Assembly (NCBI GenBank): GCA_009837885.1
Contig: VXSP01000016.1
Span: 18,032 to 82,031 of the forward strand
Length of the DNA: 64,000 bases
Direction of reading: 5' to 3'
Origin: Holophagales bacterium
Lineage (GTDB): Bacteria > Acidobacteriota > Thermoanaerobaculia > Multivoradales > Multivoraceae
The translations under genes were made by a program, and so were the position numbers. This document shows positions 8,924-17,634 of this stretch, piece after piece. The notes beneath the pieces are model-generated. The model saw nothing but the letters and a program-made list of their open reading frames with translations, had not been told where the DNA came from and did not search any database. The stretch's first letter is position 1. Each line of letters opens with the position of its first letter.

Positions 8924-9892
8924 CTAACCTCCGCTCTGCTCCTCTTCCGCGGGAACCTGATCCGCATCGCCGCCAGAGGCGCGCTGACCCGGAACAACAA
9001 CCGACTGAAGCACCTTGATGAAAGCGACGCCCCGGTCATTCTCGATCAGTTTTACGGCAGGCGTCGCCGAGAAGGTCAGCATACACGCATGGTGAACGGA
9101 CAGAACTGCCTCTTGCAGTGCTTGGTCGTCCTCCAATGCAGCAACCCTTAGGCCCATATCCCGGCATCGCTGAATCGAAAGGTGCCGCGCGTGAGACTTC
9201 GTGAGAGCGTGATCTCCCAGCTCTTTCAGGATCCTCTTTATCTTCTTCTCAGCCGCCGCCTTCTCCAAGTTCTCGAACATCCCAGTTCTGAGCCACTCCG
9301 CCGTCATCTCGTTCGACCACGCGATGGCCTTCTCGCATTCCCCAATGAGAGTTGGACTGTACTTCGCGATGATCGGCTGCCACAGCGGAATGCTCGCTGG
9401 ATTCTCTCCTATCTCCCGCCTCGCCCTGCCGAACTCTTCTACGACGCCATGAGCCGGAATCCCGGCGAACTGCGGGTCGATCGGACCGAGACTCGAGTGC
9501 TTACCCATCACGACTTCTTTGCAAGCGCACGCAACCATCGTACCGCCTGACATCGCCAGTTGCGGCACGATCGCGCGTATGTCGCTTCCGAAAGACGCCC
9601 TGAGGTAGTCAACCAAGGATTCGGTAGCCGCCGTCTCTCCTCCTGGAGTATGCAGCAGAAGGTCGAGACCGCGGGATCGGTCCATTTCATGAATAACGGT
9701 CATGAATCCGTTCTTGTCCTCGTCGCTGATCGCGACGCCTCCCAAGCCGCTCTTTTGAAGCCAACCCGAGTAGTAGACGATGACGTTCCGCTCAGTGAGA
9801 GCGCCAAGCTCTCGCAAGTAGCGCCTCCGCACGACGTCGTGTACGCTGCCGGCGCTTCCAATCTCCGTGAGTATCTGGCTCCAGTTGGGCAT
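8924..9892 (-). CDS. SDH-type Clp-fold serine peptidase
   Basis: 322 aa cytosolic protein resembling the SDH family of ClpP/SppA-fold peptidases (PF01972-like): LLLHTPGG at 78-85 forms the oxyanion loop, the nucleophile is probably Ser115 in QLAMSGGTMVACA, and SSLGPIDPQ at 133-141 carries the conserved Asp. No signal peptide or membrane helix is seen. The C-terminal 40 residues are charged (ADQVPAEEEQ). It follows a small acidic ORF by 28 bp and probably shares its transcript. Base composition is visibly less GC-rich than the yej and TonB genes, as in accessory DNA. Role unknown; such peptidases are frequent in defence or mobile contexts. Confidence 0.82.
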   Translation of the reverse strand: MPNWSQILTEIGSAGSVHDVVRRRYLRELGALTERNVIVYYSGWLQKSGLGGVAISDEDKNGFMTVIHEMDRSRGLDLLLHTPGGETAATESLVDYLRASFGSDIRAIVPQLAMSGGTMVACACKEVVMGKHSSLGPIDPQFAGIPAHGVVEEFGRARREIGENPASIPLWQPIIAKYSPTLIGECEKAIAWSNEMTAEWLRTGMFENLEKAAAEKKIKRILKELGDHALTKSHARHLSIQRCRDMGLRVAALEDDQALQEAVLSVHHACMLTFSATPAVKLIENDRGVAFIKVLQSVVVPGQRASGGDADQVPAEEEQSGG

Positions 9893-9920
9893 TCAGATTC
9901 ACGTCCTTTCGGAACTTTCC

Positions 9921-10166
9921 CTAGTCATCGACCGCAGTATCTCCTCGAATCACAACTCGCGGCTCCGAGCTCGCCTCCTGGCTTCCCCAACCCTCGGCCA
10001 GCCTCTTCATCAACTCGCTGACTTCGGGGTCATCGAGGCCCAGTTCCTGAAACACGCCCAGGATGGCGTCCGTGCTGCTGTCGCTGGAGTGCTCGGGCGC
10101 GGCCCCGGCAACACTCTTGCCTGCGCGGCCGCAGCTACCGCCATCGCTGGGATTAGGGCGCATCAT
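9921..10166 (-). CDS. Small acidic protein upstream of the SDH peptidase, unknown
   Basis: 81 aa from ATG at 10166, with a GAGGAG ribosome site seven bases upstream (a GTG at 10169 and a second ATG at 10163 are alternatives). The N-terminal half is low complexity (SDGGSCGRAGKSVAG). The C-terminal half looks folded: DAILGVFQELGLDDPEVSELMKRL is a predicted amphipathic helix pair. No family recognised. Its position 28 bp upstream of the peptidase suggests a partner, adaptor or substrate, which is inference only. Confidence 0.6.
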   Translation of the reverse strand: MMRPNPSDGGSCGRAGKSVAGAAPEHSSDSSTDAILGVFQELGLDDPEVSELMKRLAEGWGSQEASSEPRVVIRGDTAVDD

Positions 10167-10435
10167 CACCTAGTCTCCTCAGGCCGTTTTCGAGCAAGCG
10201 TGGGCCGATGTCGACTCAGGCTCTCGCCTAGATTCGGCCTGATGCGGATCATGCCAGACCGCAGCCTGCTGGCCAAATCAGGATTCCGAGTTGTGCTCCT
10301 CTGCTGCAAGCGGCGAGGGCAACCAGACCAGCGACGCGAGGCAACGGTACCGCCGAAAGGGCCTCTGCTGGTCGCTCATGGGCTTGCCGGTTGCAAACGT
10401 CGGCGCCGCTTTCCGGCGAGCCGGCGAGCTCGCGG

Positions 10436-11413
10436 TCAGTCGTCCTTGAGCAGCATGTGCTCGCAGTAGTCGCAATAGCCAAAGTGGTTCGCTCCGAGGT
10501 TTCCCGGTGTCAAGTCCTCTTGACACCGCGCACATCGGCCCTGTACTCGGTGCTCGCACACCACGCATCCGACGAATTCCGAACCTCCGTCCTCAGGTTC
10601 TGAGTCCACGACATACGTGTGAAGCCCGCACTCGGGACAGTCAAACACGATACCGTCGCCGCCGTGTTTGTAGTCCAGGAGCTCGGCAGCCGAGTAGTGA
10701 GCGGCGACCGCATTCTCGACCAGCCTCTCCGCGCTCACCTTCGCTCCGCACGAACGGCAGGCCGAATCTGCACACTCCTGTTCCCGGTTCTCCGGTTCGA
10801 TCTGTTCCAGCAACTCCGAGCGGCACCTCGGGCACTCCCTCGGTGCCTGACCCACGACCGCATGGGCCCACTCCACGCCATCGAACGTCTCACGGCACGC
10901 TCGTAGCTCCTGCTCGTAGACGTCGCGTACTTCAAGCATCGTCTTCCAAGCCTCTCCCAGCTTCTCAACAGGATCGACGCCGACCCGTCGAAACCACCGC
11001 ACGACTAGCGGAAAGGCACCCGCGACCGTCTGACGTACGGCGTCGGGCGCTTCCTGCGTATAGCGGTGTTCGACATCATTTCGGAGCCCGCTCAGCTTCT
11101 TGAGAGCCGCCTGATCTACGGGAATCCTGAAGTCCTTGAAACGCTCTCCAATCCCGGCGAGTCCGATAGTCCTAGCGGAACGCTTCTCATAGGTCACGTT
11201 GCCGTTGCCGTCCGGCATCGGCTTGTAGTCGGCCCCAATGAGATCGTCCTCATCGGCATCCGGCACGGCCTGTACGAGGACCTCCTTCGCTAGGAGCAAC
11301 AGGCCGGCGTGCAGGTTTCGTATCGCCGAGAGTGCCCGGGCCGGGTCGTGCGCCTCGTAGTCCTCCACGCCGATGCGTATGGACTGGATCGCATTGTCGA
11401 GCAACGGTGACAT
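10436..11413 (-). CDS. HEPN-like domain plus zinc-ribbon protein, unknown
   Basis: 325 aa from ATG at 11413. The N-terminal about 170 residues are helical and carry LRNDVEHRY with R111-N-D-V-E-H116, which fits the Rx4H motif of HEPN ribonuclease domains; AIRNLHAGLLLLAKEVL (about 30-46) is also HEPN-like. The C-terminal half has multiple Cys pairs that look like zinc ribbons: CPRC, CADSACRSC, CPEC, CVVC...CARC and CDYC. No family name is certain. HEPN proteins act in toxin-antitoxin and anti-phage systems, so an RNase or RNA-binding role is possible. Composition is less GC-rich than neighbours. Confidence 0.7.
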   Translation of the reverse strand: MSPLLDNAIQSIRIGVEDYEAHDPARALSAIRNLHAGLLLLAKEVLVQAVPDADEDDLIGADYKPMPDGNGNVTYEKRSARTIGLAGIGERFKDFRIPVDQAALKKLSGLRNDVEHRYTQEAPDAVRQTVAGAFPLVVRWFRRVGVDPVEKLGEAWKTMLEVRDVYEQELRACRETFDGVEWAHAVVGQAPRECPRCRSELLEQIEPENREQECADSACRSCGAKVSAERLVENAVAAHYSAAELLDYKHGGDGIVFDCPECGLHTYVVDSEPEDGGSEFVGCVVCEHRVQGRCARCQEDLTPGNLGANHFGYCDYCEHMLLKDD

Positions 11414-11620
11414 GGTGATCGCGATCTCGTGCGGGTGATGGCACCCAAGGGCTGCTCCGGCAGGAGTCACGCTGCGGTTAGCAGGCGGTTCGCTCAGGTC
11501 ACTGGAGCGCACGCTGCGACCCGCGTGTCGGCGGTTTGGTTGAGGCGTCCCACAGCCTTACGTGCTTTGGCCGCGGCCTCCTCCTTACTTCATCTCGGAA
11601 GCTCCCGACCGGCCTGCGTG

Positions 11621-12439
11621 CTAGAGACCAGCGAGCCGTTCGCTGATCACCAGTTCGCCGGGAGTCCTTCTCTTACCCTCATAGGTACCGACCCAGATGT
11701 GGTACTGGCCTTCACTCGGCTCCGGCAAGGTCACGATCGGGTCGTTAGTGGTTGTATCTGCGTCGTCGTTGCAGACCCAGGAGCCTTCCGGTGTGTTGAC
11801 GACTAGAGTGGCGTCTCCGGCCTCTTCCGCGAGGAAGGCAATCCCCAGACCATCGCTGTGCCCCTCCCACTCCAACCGGATATCGGGAGCACTCGAAACG
11901 TAGCCGATGCAGCTTCCGCCGAGATAGGAGGCATCAACTATGCCACCGGCTATGAGTTCGGATGCGTGCGGGTCGGGCGCAAAGCCTGCGCGAAGCCGGA
12001 TCTTCCCAAAGTTCGGGTCTGCGGAGGAATCGAGAAGCGCCGCTCCAAGGTCTTCCATAGCCCCTTCAAAGGCGACCAAGCCAGCATCGTAGAAGGGCTG
12101 ATTCTCTTCCTCCAGACACACAGCCAACCGAGCAGCGGCGAACCCCATGCCCTTGCTTAGGCGGTAGACGATTTCCTCCATGATGACAGCCTGAACCTCA
12201 CCAAGCTCATCCTGAGCCTCAGGCGTGGCCTCCCCGTCGATCACATCCATCACAGACTGCATTCCCAGCGCAGCCTCGGCCAGGTTGCCAGTGTAGGCAG
12301 CCAGTCGCTCACACGGGCAGCAGACCCAGTCCTCCACGTCTTTCGGCTCTTCCGTTTGCCCTACCGCCACTGCCGCCCCACCCGCCTGTATCAACACCAC
12401 CGCCACCAAGCCGGCACACCTCGCTCGTCTCTCACTCAC
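11621..12439 (-). CDS. Secreted protein with C-terminal PPC-like beta-sandwich
   Basis: 272 aa from GTG at 12439, seven bases after a strong AGGAGG. Signal peptide: basic SERRAR, hydrophobic core, cleavage near VAVGQ-TEE. The middle is helical with VCCPCERLAAYTG near the mature N-terminus, a cysteine cluster that could bind metal or form disulfides. The C-terminal about 100 residues (from DASYLGG to VISERL) resemble pre-peptidase C-terminal-like domains: GYVSSAPDIRLEWEG, ATLVVNTPEGSWVCNDD, YHIWVGTYEG. Such domains assist secreted enzymes, but no catalytic domain is recognised. It is monocistronic, downstream of the TonB receptor on the same strand. Confidence 0.65.
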   Translation of the reverse strand: MSERRARCAGLVAVVLIQAGGAAVAVGQTEEPKDVEDWVCCPCERLAAYTGNLAEAALGMQSVMDVIDGEATPEAQDELGEVQAVIMEEIVYRLSKGMGFAAARLAVCLEEENQPFYDAGLVAFEGAMEDLGAALLDSSADPNFGKIRLRAGFAPDPHASELIAGGIVDASYLGGSCIGYVSSAPDIRLEWEGHSDGLGIAFLAEEAGDATLVVNTPEGSWVCNDDADTTTNDPIVTLPEPSEGQYHIWVGTYEGKRRTPGELVISERLAGL

Positions 12440-12507
12440 CGGACATCCTCCTCTTCGATTTCGGGTCGGCGAAGGAGTCGCCGCGAGGAATCCTAGACGG
12501 TTTGGAC

Positions 12508-15462
12508 CTACTTCCCGCCGGCTGACGGGCCCATTCCTCCGCCGAGGCCGTAGAGGGTCTTGCGACCGCCGAGTCGGAAGCTCGCCATCACGCCGACCTC
12601 CCGCTTGTCGGTGAGAGAGCCGCGGATCACGCCGGTGCCGAAGCCGTAGCCTTCGTTCGGCCGCCACTGCTGCACCGCGATCTGGTCGAGCACGTTCTTG
12701 GCGAAGGCGTGGATCTGGAGACCCTCGACCTGGGTGAACCAGATCGCCCGCAGGTCGAGGCGCGTGTACTCGGGGATCTTGTACTTCGGCAGGTTGCTGA
12801 CGTCCGTGTTCTTCTCCGTCGTGTGGCCGAGCGTGCCCAGGAACCGCAGGTCGCCGAGGTCGTAGATCGCCGTCACGGAGAACTTGTGCCTGGGCTGCAG
12901 CGGCATGCGGTTGCCGCCGAAGTTGGTCAGGCTGGCGATCTCCTGGGTGAAGGTGTTGCCCTCGCGGTCCTGGAACTCGTGCGTCATGGTCTCCGCCGCC
13001 GGGTCGCAACAGTAGATCGTCTCGAAGTCTCCGAGCTCGGAATCGAGATAGTTGTACCAGCCGCGGATCGTGAAGCGGTCGGTGGCCCGGTAGGCGGCGT
13101 TGAACTCGAGCCCCGAGATGAAGCTGCCCTCGATGGTGTTCATCTCACCCTCGAAGATGCTCTCACCCTGGATCCGCCGTTCGACCGGCAGCAGGCGGGT
13201 CGAGTTGACCCAGTAGCCCTGGTAGTCGTTGTAGAAAACCGAAGCCTCCAGTTGCAGGCGGTTGTCCGCCAGCAGGCCCTTCCAGCCCGTCTCGTAGTTG
13301 ATGAGCTCTTCCGAGTCGAAGGTGACTTCGTTCATGTTGCCGAAGCCGACGAAGCCGCCGGGGCGGCCGCCCTTCGAGACGCGGCCGTACCACATGCTGG
13401 CCGGAGTGGGCGAGTACTGGAAGCCCGCGTTCCACGTGGTCTGGTTCCACTCCGCGTCGTTCTTGCCCTCGAACCCTTCGACCGCGGCGTTGCGGAAGAT
13501 CCACAGGTCGACCCCGAAGCCGAAGTCGATGCCGATCCGGACGTCGTTCTGAACGTGGGTCTTGATGTCCTGGTCGTGGCGGATGCCGCCGAACAGCGTC
13601 CAGTTGCTGCCGAGCTGGTACTCGAGGTTGGCGTAGTAGGCCCTGGTCTCGAACCGCGAGTGACCGTAGAAGTCGAGCCAGTGACCGTTCATGTTGCCGT
13701 CGGAGAACGCGCCGATGGCGCCCGCGTTGGACCAGTCGAGCAGTTCTCCCGGGCAAGCCCAGACACCCCCTTGACCCGACTGTGCGGAGGTGGTGCCGTG
13801 ATCACTGAGCAACGGCAGCCCGAAAAACGGCAGCAACGCCTGGCAGGTCGCCAGGGTGTTCGTGTTGAACGCGGGAACCGCGAAGTTGAAGAAGCGGGCG
13901 TCGTACGGCTCGTCACCGTCGCGCTGGTAGGCGCCCAGGACGAACTGGAAGTCGCCGGCAAAGCTCGACGCCAGCCTCACCTCGTGCGAGGTCTGCTCCG
14001 AGTAGCGGAAGTAGTTCACCATCGTGTCGGCGAACGGGTAGCCGTTCGCGTCGAGGAACGGGTCGTCGGGGCCGCCCATTCGCGACGTGCCGTCCGTGTC
14101 GGTCTGCGCGTTCTCCGTCGTCTCGCGATAGCCGCCCTTGTAGGACAGGCTGAGCCCGCTGCTGGGACGGATGTTCAGGTCGGCCACGGCCATCTGGAGT
14201 TCCGAGTCCTCGTTGCCGGGCGTGTTGTAGTCGACGACGTTGCGCAAGTCGTCACCCGGACAGATGAGCTGGTTCGGGTCACTGAGATCGCAGTCCCTGA
14301 CCGACGGCGCCTGGTTCTCGGCGCCGAGGAAGGGGTTCGGGAACAGGCAGGTCGGATTGCCTTCCGGGTCGGTGCCGCTCAGGAGGCATTCGGTGGTCAC
14401 GTCGCGACCGGTCAGTTCGACCGACGTTCGGGGCGCGCCGCTGTCCTCACGTCCGGCGTAGCGGACGTTGAAGTCCACCGTTTCGCCGAGATAGCGGAGC
14501 TGCGGCGCCCAGTGGGTGTTGTCCGGTTCGTCGTAGTCGCCGCCAGGGCCGATGTTCGGCTGCGCGCCCTCGCCCTGCCAGCTTCCGGCCGTCAAGCGCC
14601 AGCTCACGTTGCTGTCGCCGATCGGTCCGCCGATGGCGAGGTCGCCGCGCTGCGATGCCTGATCGGTGTACTCGGCCAGGGCGTTGACGTCGAACTGGGC
14701 GGTCGGCTTGATCGTGTTGAAGCTGATCGCGCCGGCGATGGCGGCGCGGCCGCCGGTGGTTCCCTGCGGGCCACGCGCCACGTTCATGCTCTCGACGTCG
14801 AACAGGTTGCCGGGCTCGAGCGCGTAGAGCTCGTCGGTGTAGATGCCGTCGACGTAGGTGGCGACCGCGGTGGCCTGGAAGAACTCCTGGTTGCGCTGCG
14901 AGCCGATGCCGCGCAGGTAGAGGTGGTTGCCGTGACCCGAGTCGGGCGACTGGTGGCCGATCTGCAGGCCCGGCGTGAGCGCTTCGAGGTCGTTGTTGTT
15001 GTTCATCCCGAGTTCGACGACCATGCCCTCGTTGAAGCCGGTGACCGTCATCGGCCGCCGCAGGACGTTCTCTTCGCCGATCTCGCCCTGGACGACGATC
15101 TGCTCGACGACGGAGAGGCCGAGCGCGAACTCCACGGAACCCGTTCCGCCCGACACCTCGACCGCTTCGCTCGAGGAGCGGAAGCCCTGGAGCGACGCCG
15201 TCGCCGTGTAGGCGCCGTCCGCTACGCCGTCGATGCGGAAAGCGCCGGAGGCGTCGGTCTGCGCGCTCTTCCCGGTGTCCTCGCCGCCGGCGTCCTGGAG
15301 GCTGACCGTGACGCCCGGCAGGGCGCCACCCTCGCGGTCGTAGACCGTTCCGGAAACGCTGCCGTCCTGGGCCGCGGCCGGTAGAACGAGTAGCGCCATG
15401 GCGAGAAGCGCCAACAGGATGAGCTTCCGAGTCTTCCGGCCGTCGCGATGCCTGCGGTCCAT
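12508..15462 (-). CDS. TonB-dependent receptor with N-terminal carboxypeptidase-regulatory domain
   Basis: 984 aa outer-membrane protein. The start at 15462 is chosen because GGAGG lies six bases upstream; an ATG at 15480 lacks a site. Signal peptide (LILLALLAMALLVLPAAAQ), then a carboxypeptidase-regulatory-like beta-sandwich (SVSGTVYDREGGALPGVTV to about residue 115), plug domain with VVEQIVVQGE and ARGPQGTTGGRAAIAGAI, then a 22-strand barrel with frequent aromatic turns, ending in RLGGRKTLYG plus a Gly-rich tail rather than a terminal aromatic. Substrate unknown; no SusD-like partner follows. The upstream region contains the MITE-like repeat. Confidence 0.9.
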   Translation of the reverse strand: MDRRHRDGRKTRKLILLALLAMALLVLPAAAQDGSVSGTVYDREGGALPGVTVSLQDAGGEDTGKSAQTDASGAFRIDGVADGAYTATASLQGFRSSSEAVEVSGGTGSVEFALGLSVVEQIVVQGEIGEENVLRRPMTVTGFNEGMVVELGMNNNNDLEALTPGLQIGHQSPDSGHGNHLYLRGIGSQRNQEFFQATAVATYVDGIYTDELYALEPGNLFDVESMNVARGPQGTTGGRAAIAGAISFNTIKPTAQFDVNALAEYTDQASQRGDLAIGGPIGDSNVSWRLTAGSWQGEGAQPNIGPGGDYDEPDNTHWAPQLRYLGETVDFNVRYAGREDSGAPRTSVELTGRDVTTECLLSGTDPEGNPTCLFPNPFLGAENQAPSVRDCDLSDPNQLICPGDDLRNVVDYNTPGNEDSELQMAVADLNIRPSSGLSLSYKGGYRETTENAQTDTDGTSRMGGPDDPFLDANGYPFADTMVNYFRYSEQTSHEVRLASSFAGDFQFVLGAYQRDGDEPYDARFFNFAVPAFNTNTLATCQALLPFFGLPLLSDHGTTSAQSGQGGVWACPGELLDWSNAGAIGAFSDGNMNGHWLDFYGHSRFETRAYYANLEYQLGSNWTLFGGIRHDQDIKTHVQNDVRIGIDFGFGVDLWIFRNAAVEGFEGKNDAEWNQTTWNAGFQYSPTPASMWYGRVSKGGRPGGFVGFGNMNEVTFDSEELINYETGWKGLLADNRLQLEASVFYNDYQGYWVNSTRLLPVERRIQGESIFEGEMNTIEGSFISGLEFNAAYRATDRFTIRGWYNYLDSELGDFETIYCCDPAAETMTHEFQDREGNTFTQEIASLTNFGGNRMPLQPRHKFSVTAIYDLGDLRFLGTLGHTTEKNTDVSNLPKYKIPEYTRLDLRAIWFTQVEGLQIHAFAKNVLDQIAVQQWRPNEGYGFGTGVIRGSLTDKREVGVMASFRLGGRKTLYGLGGGMGPSAGGK

Positions 15463-15555
15463 GCTTGCCTCCTCGGACATTTCTTGAAGGGTACGTTAAA
15501 CATGTTACAGCGTTGCATCTTCGTCGCAAGACTGGCCGGCCCCGGCAGAGCGCCT

Positions 15556-15723
15556 CACACTGGGTGCGCCGGCGTCCTCGCCGGCTTCTGAAGAGGACGG
15601 CGCCGCGGAGCGGCGACCTTTCTGCCGACGGTCGGGTGCCAGAGCCGTGCCGGCCTGGCGGCCGGCGCGTACTCCTCGCCGCCTGCGGCGGCAGCCGGCG
15701 GGGACGCCGGCGCACCCAGTGTG
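15556..15723. mobile_element. MITE-like element with 30-bp inverted termini (repeat copy 3)
   Basis: The left end 15556-15585 starts CACACTGGGTGCGCCGGCG and the right end 15694-15723 is its reverse complement with a single mismatch (29 of 30). The interior contains further GC-rich stems (GCCGGCCTGGCGGCCGGC type and GCCGCCTGCGGCGGC). It encodes nothing convincing. It lies between the divergent TonB receptor and cytochrome genes. Other copies in the window correspond to one end, or one end plus an interior module, of this element. No obvious target-site duplication is seen. Confidence 0.75.
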
Positions 15724-15749
15724 GAACTTCCGTCGTGATTCGATCCAAG

Positions 15750-15778
15750 TTGAGACACTGTTACAAGTTCGCTACACT
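15750..15778 (+). promoter_or_regulatory. Predicted sigma70-type promoter for the diheme protein operon
   Basis: TTGAGA at 15750-15755, exact 17-bp spacer, TACACT at 15773-15778, then GAAGGAGG at 15791-15798 and the ATG at 15804. Spacing and position fit a housekeeping promoter; experimental support is absent. Confidence 0.6.
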
Positions 15779-15803
15779 GCCGGCCGGAACGAAGGAGGAC
15801 CGG

Positions 15804-16856
15804 ATGGAGCTTCGAGCGATCTCACGGTTGGCCGGCGCGGCCGCGCTTCTCGCGGTCATGGCGCAGCCCGGAGCAGCGACAGCCGAGGACGCCTGCATCC
15901 CCGGCGGCAAGGCGCAGACCATGCCGGAGACGGCCTCGGAGTATGCCGCCATGTGCCTGCCGCACGTCGGCGTGCCGCCGACCGTCGACTGCGGCGCGGG
16001 CGTGCGCATCCCGATCCACGTCGACGGGGTGGAGGTCTTCGAGAGTCCGGGCCCCCGCCAGTGCGACACGCCGGACTTCAAGGGCAACTGCAACGTCGGC
16101 TCGCGGATCGGCAGGGTGCAGGGCAAGGCTGCCGACGGCAGCCCGCTGGAGGACGTCGTCTGGGCCTGGTTCTGCCGCTCGGCGGGCCGGGAACTCTTCG
16201 CAAGGGGCATCTCCTCCGTCCAGATGATCGGACACAATAAGACGACGGGCGCCACCTGCTTCTTCGAATCGCCGGACGGGAAAGGCGACCTGGTTCAGGC
16301 CAGGGAGTACCTCCACATGGACGAACGGGGCCTGCTGGCCGGGAAGCTCCCCGGTCCGGACTCCGACGAGTTCGACCGTGCCTGGATACCGCCGCCGCCC
16401 GGCGTCCAGTGCGCGCAGTGCCACCAGAACAACCCCTTCCTGCACGACCCCTGGATCGACGGCGCCAGGCTGCCGTCCAATCCGAGCGAACCCGTCCTTC
16501 CGGGTTGGGTTGATCCGGAGGCGCCCTACTGGGTGGTCGGCGGAACGCACTGGGACATGCGGACACCGTACATCGAGGGCAACGCCTGTCTCGACTGCCA
16601 CCGGGCGCCGACCAGGACCGCCCGGCTGTTCGAAGCTGGCCAGGTGCACGTCAACGAGTTCATGCCGCCGCGCAGGCCCGGCAGCCTGAAGGACGACTAC
16701 GCCGCCCTCCTCGCCTGCCACGACGACGGCCCGGGGAACACGCCCGGATGCGACTGGTTGATCCCGCCGGGCGGCGGCTGCGAGGCGCGCATCGTTCCCG
16801 GAACGCCCGGAGACGGCGCGGGCGGCGGCATCCCGACTGGAGGCGTGAAGGAATGA
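15804..16856 (+). CDS. Exported diheme cytochrome c-type protein
   Basis: 350 aa, ATG with GAAGGAGG upstream. Signal peptide (LAGAAALLAVMAQPGAATA). Two CxxCH haem-attachment motifs: CAQCH at 203-207 and CLDCH at 262-266. About ten further cysteines in the N-terminal half may form disulfides. The region TTGATCFFESPDGKGDL and MPPRRPGSLKDDY resembles secreted multihaem proteins of acidobacterial type, but no named enzyme family is recognised. The gene overlaps the following SDR gene by ATGA, which ties a periplasmic redox protein to cytosolic enzymes in one operon. Confidence 0.75.
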   Translation: MELRAISRLAGAAALLAVMAQPGAATAEDACIPGGKAQTMPETASEYAAMCLPHVGVPPTVDCGAGVRIPIHVDGVEVFESPGPRQCDTPDFKGNCNVGSRIGRVQGKAADGSPLEDVVWAWFCRSAGRELFARGISSVQMIGHNKTTGATCFFESPDGKGDLVQAREYLHMDERGLLAGKLPGPDSDEFDRAWIPPPPGVQCAQCHQNNPFLHDPWIDGARLPSNPSEPVLPGWVDPEAPYWVVGGTHWDMRTPYIEGNACLDCHRAPTRTARLFEAGQVHVNEFMPPRRPGSLKDDYAALLACHDDGPGNTPGCDWLIPPGGGCEARIVPGTPGDGAGGGIPTGGVKE

Positions 16857-17629
16857 CCAGACTCGACCTGACGGATCGCGTCGCTATCGTCACCGGCGGC
16901 GCCGGCGGCATCGGAACCTGCATCGCGAAGGCCTATGCCGAAGCCGGCGCCAGGGTCGTCGTCGCGTCGCGCAAGAAGGAGAACCTGGACGGCGTCGTCG
17001 GCGAGATCGAATCGGCCGGCGGAACCGCCATGGCCGTCGGCTGCGACATCACGGTCCCGGACCAGGTCGACGCCCTGATCGCCGAGACCGTCGGCGCCTT
17101 CGGGCGGCTCGACGTCATGGTCAACAACGCCGGCGGCGGCGCGACCCCGCGGATGCCCGAGGACACGCCCTACGACGAGTGGCAGCGCATCGTCGACCTC
17201 AACCTGACCGGCACCTGGCTCTGCTGCATCGCCGCCGGCAAGCAGATGATCGAGCAGCAGAGCGGCAACATCATCAACATCTCGTCGGTCGCCGGCACCA
17301 AGGGCCACCCCGGCATGCTCCACTACTCGGCGGCCAAGGCGGGCGTGATCAGCCTGAGCAACAACCTGGCCTTCCAGTGGGCGAAGCACAACATCCGCGT
17401 CAACTGCGTCGCGCCAGGGCTGATCGCCACGCCCGCGATGGTGAAGTGGGGGGTCATCCAGCCGGCCGAGAAGGAAGACGGCACGCCCGTGCCGCGCCTG
17501 GAGCGGCCGCCCGACCCCGAAGACGTCGCTGACCTCTGCCTCTTCCTGGCCTCGCCGGCCTCGGACCTGCTCACCGGCGAGGTGATCCCGATCCGGTCCT
17601 GGACGCGGCTGGACCGCTTCTGGAACTGA
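16853..17629 (+). CDS. Short-chain dehydrogenase/reductase
   Basis: 258 aa classical SDR. NAD(P)-binding TGGAGGIG at 14-21, NNAGG at 91-95, catalytic Ser144, Tyr158 and Lys162 (YSAAK). The C-terminus departs from the family norm: where SDRs usually end in GGxxxx, this one ends EVIPIRSWTRLDRFWN. Start ATG overlaps the stop of the cytochrome gene, and the next gene starts six bases after the stop. Substrate unknown. Confidence 0.9.
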   Translation: MTRLDLTDRVAIVTGGAGGIGTCIAKAYAEAGARVVVASRKKENLDGVVGEIESAGGTAMAVGCDITVPDQVDALIAETVGAFGRLDVMVNNAGGGATPRMPEDTPYDEWQRIVDLNLTGTWLCCIAAGKQMIEQQSGNIINISSVAGTKGHPGMLHYSAAKAGVISLSNNLAFQWAKHNIRVNCVAPGLIATPAMVKWGVIQPAEKEDGTPVPRLERPPDPEDVADLCLFLASPASDLLTGEVIPIRSWTRLDRFWN

Positions 17630-17634
17630 GATCG

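Noticed and set aside
7606..9039. Longer start (9039) for the second beta-lactamase-fold protein
   Set aside because: It would overlap the peptidase gene and place about 65 basic residues before a normal signal peptide; GTG at 8844 is better.
11621..13009. Long version of the secreted PPC-like protein starting at 13009
   Set aside because: The upstream part lies inside the TonB receptor in another frame; GTG at 12439 has a strong AGGAGG and begins a signal peptide.
12709..15384. Long plus-strand open frame opposite the TonB receptor (891 codons)
   Set aside because: Mirror of the real receptor gene, with no ribosome site or family motif.
15490..15525. Palindrome-like AACATGTT upstream of the TonB receptor as an operator
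   Set aside because: Arms are short and imperfect and no paired site or regulator is nearby; not enough to call.
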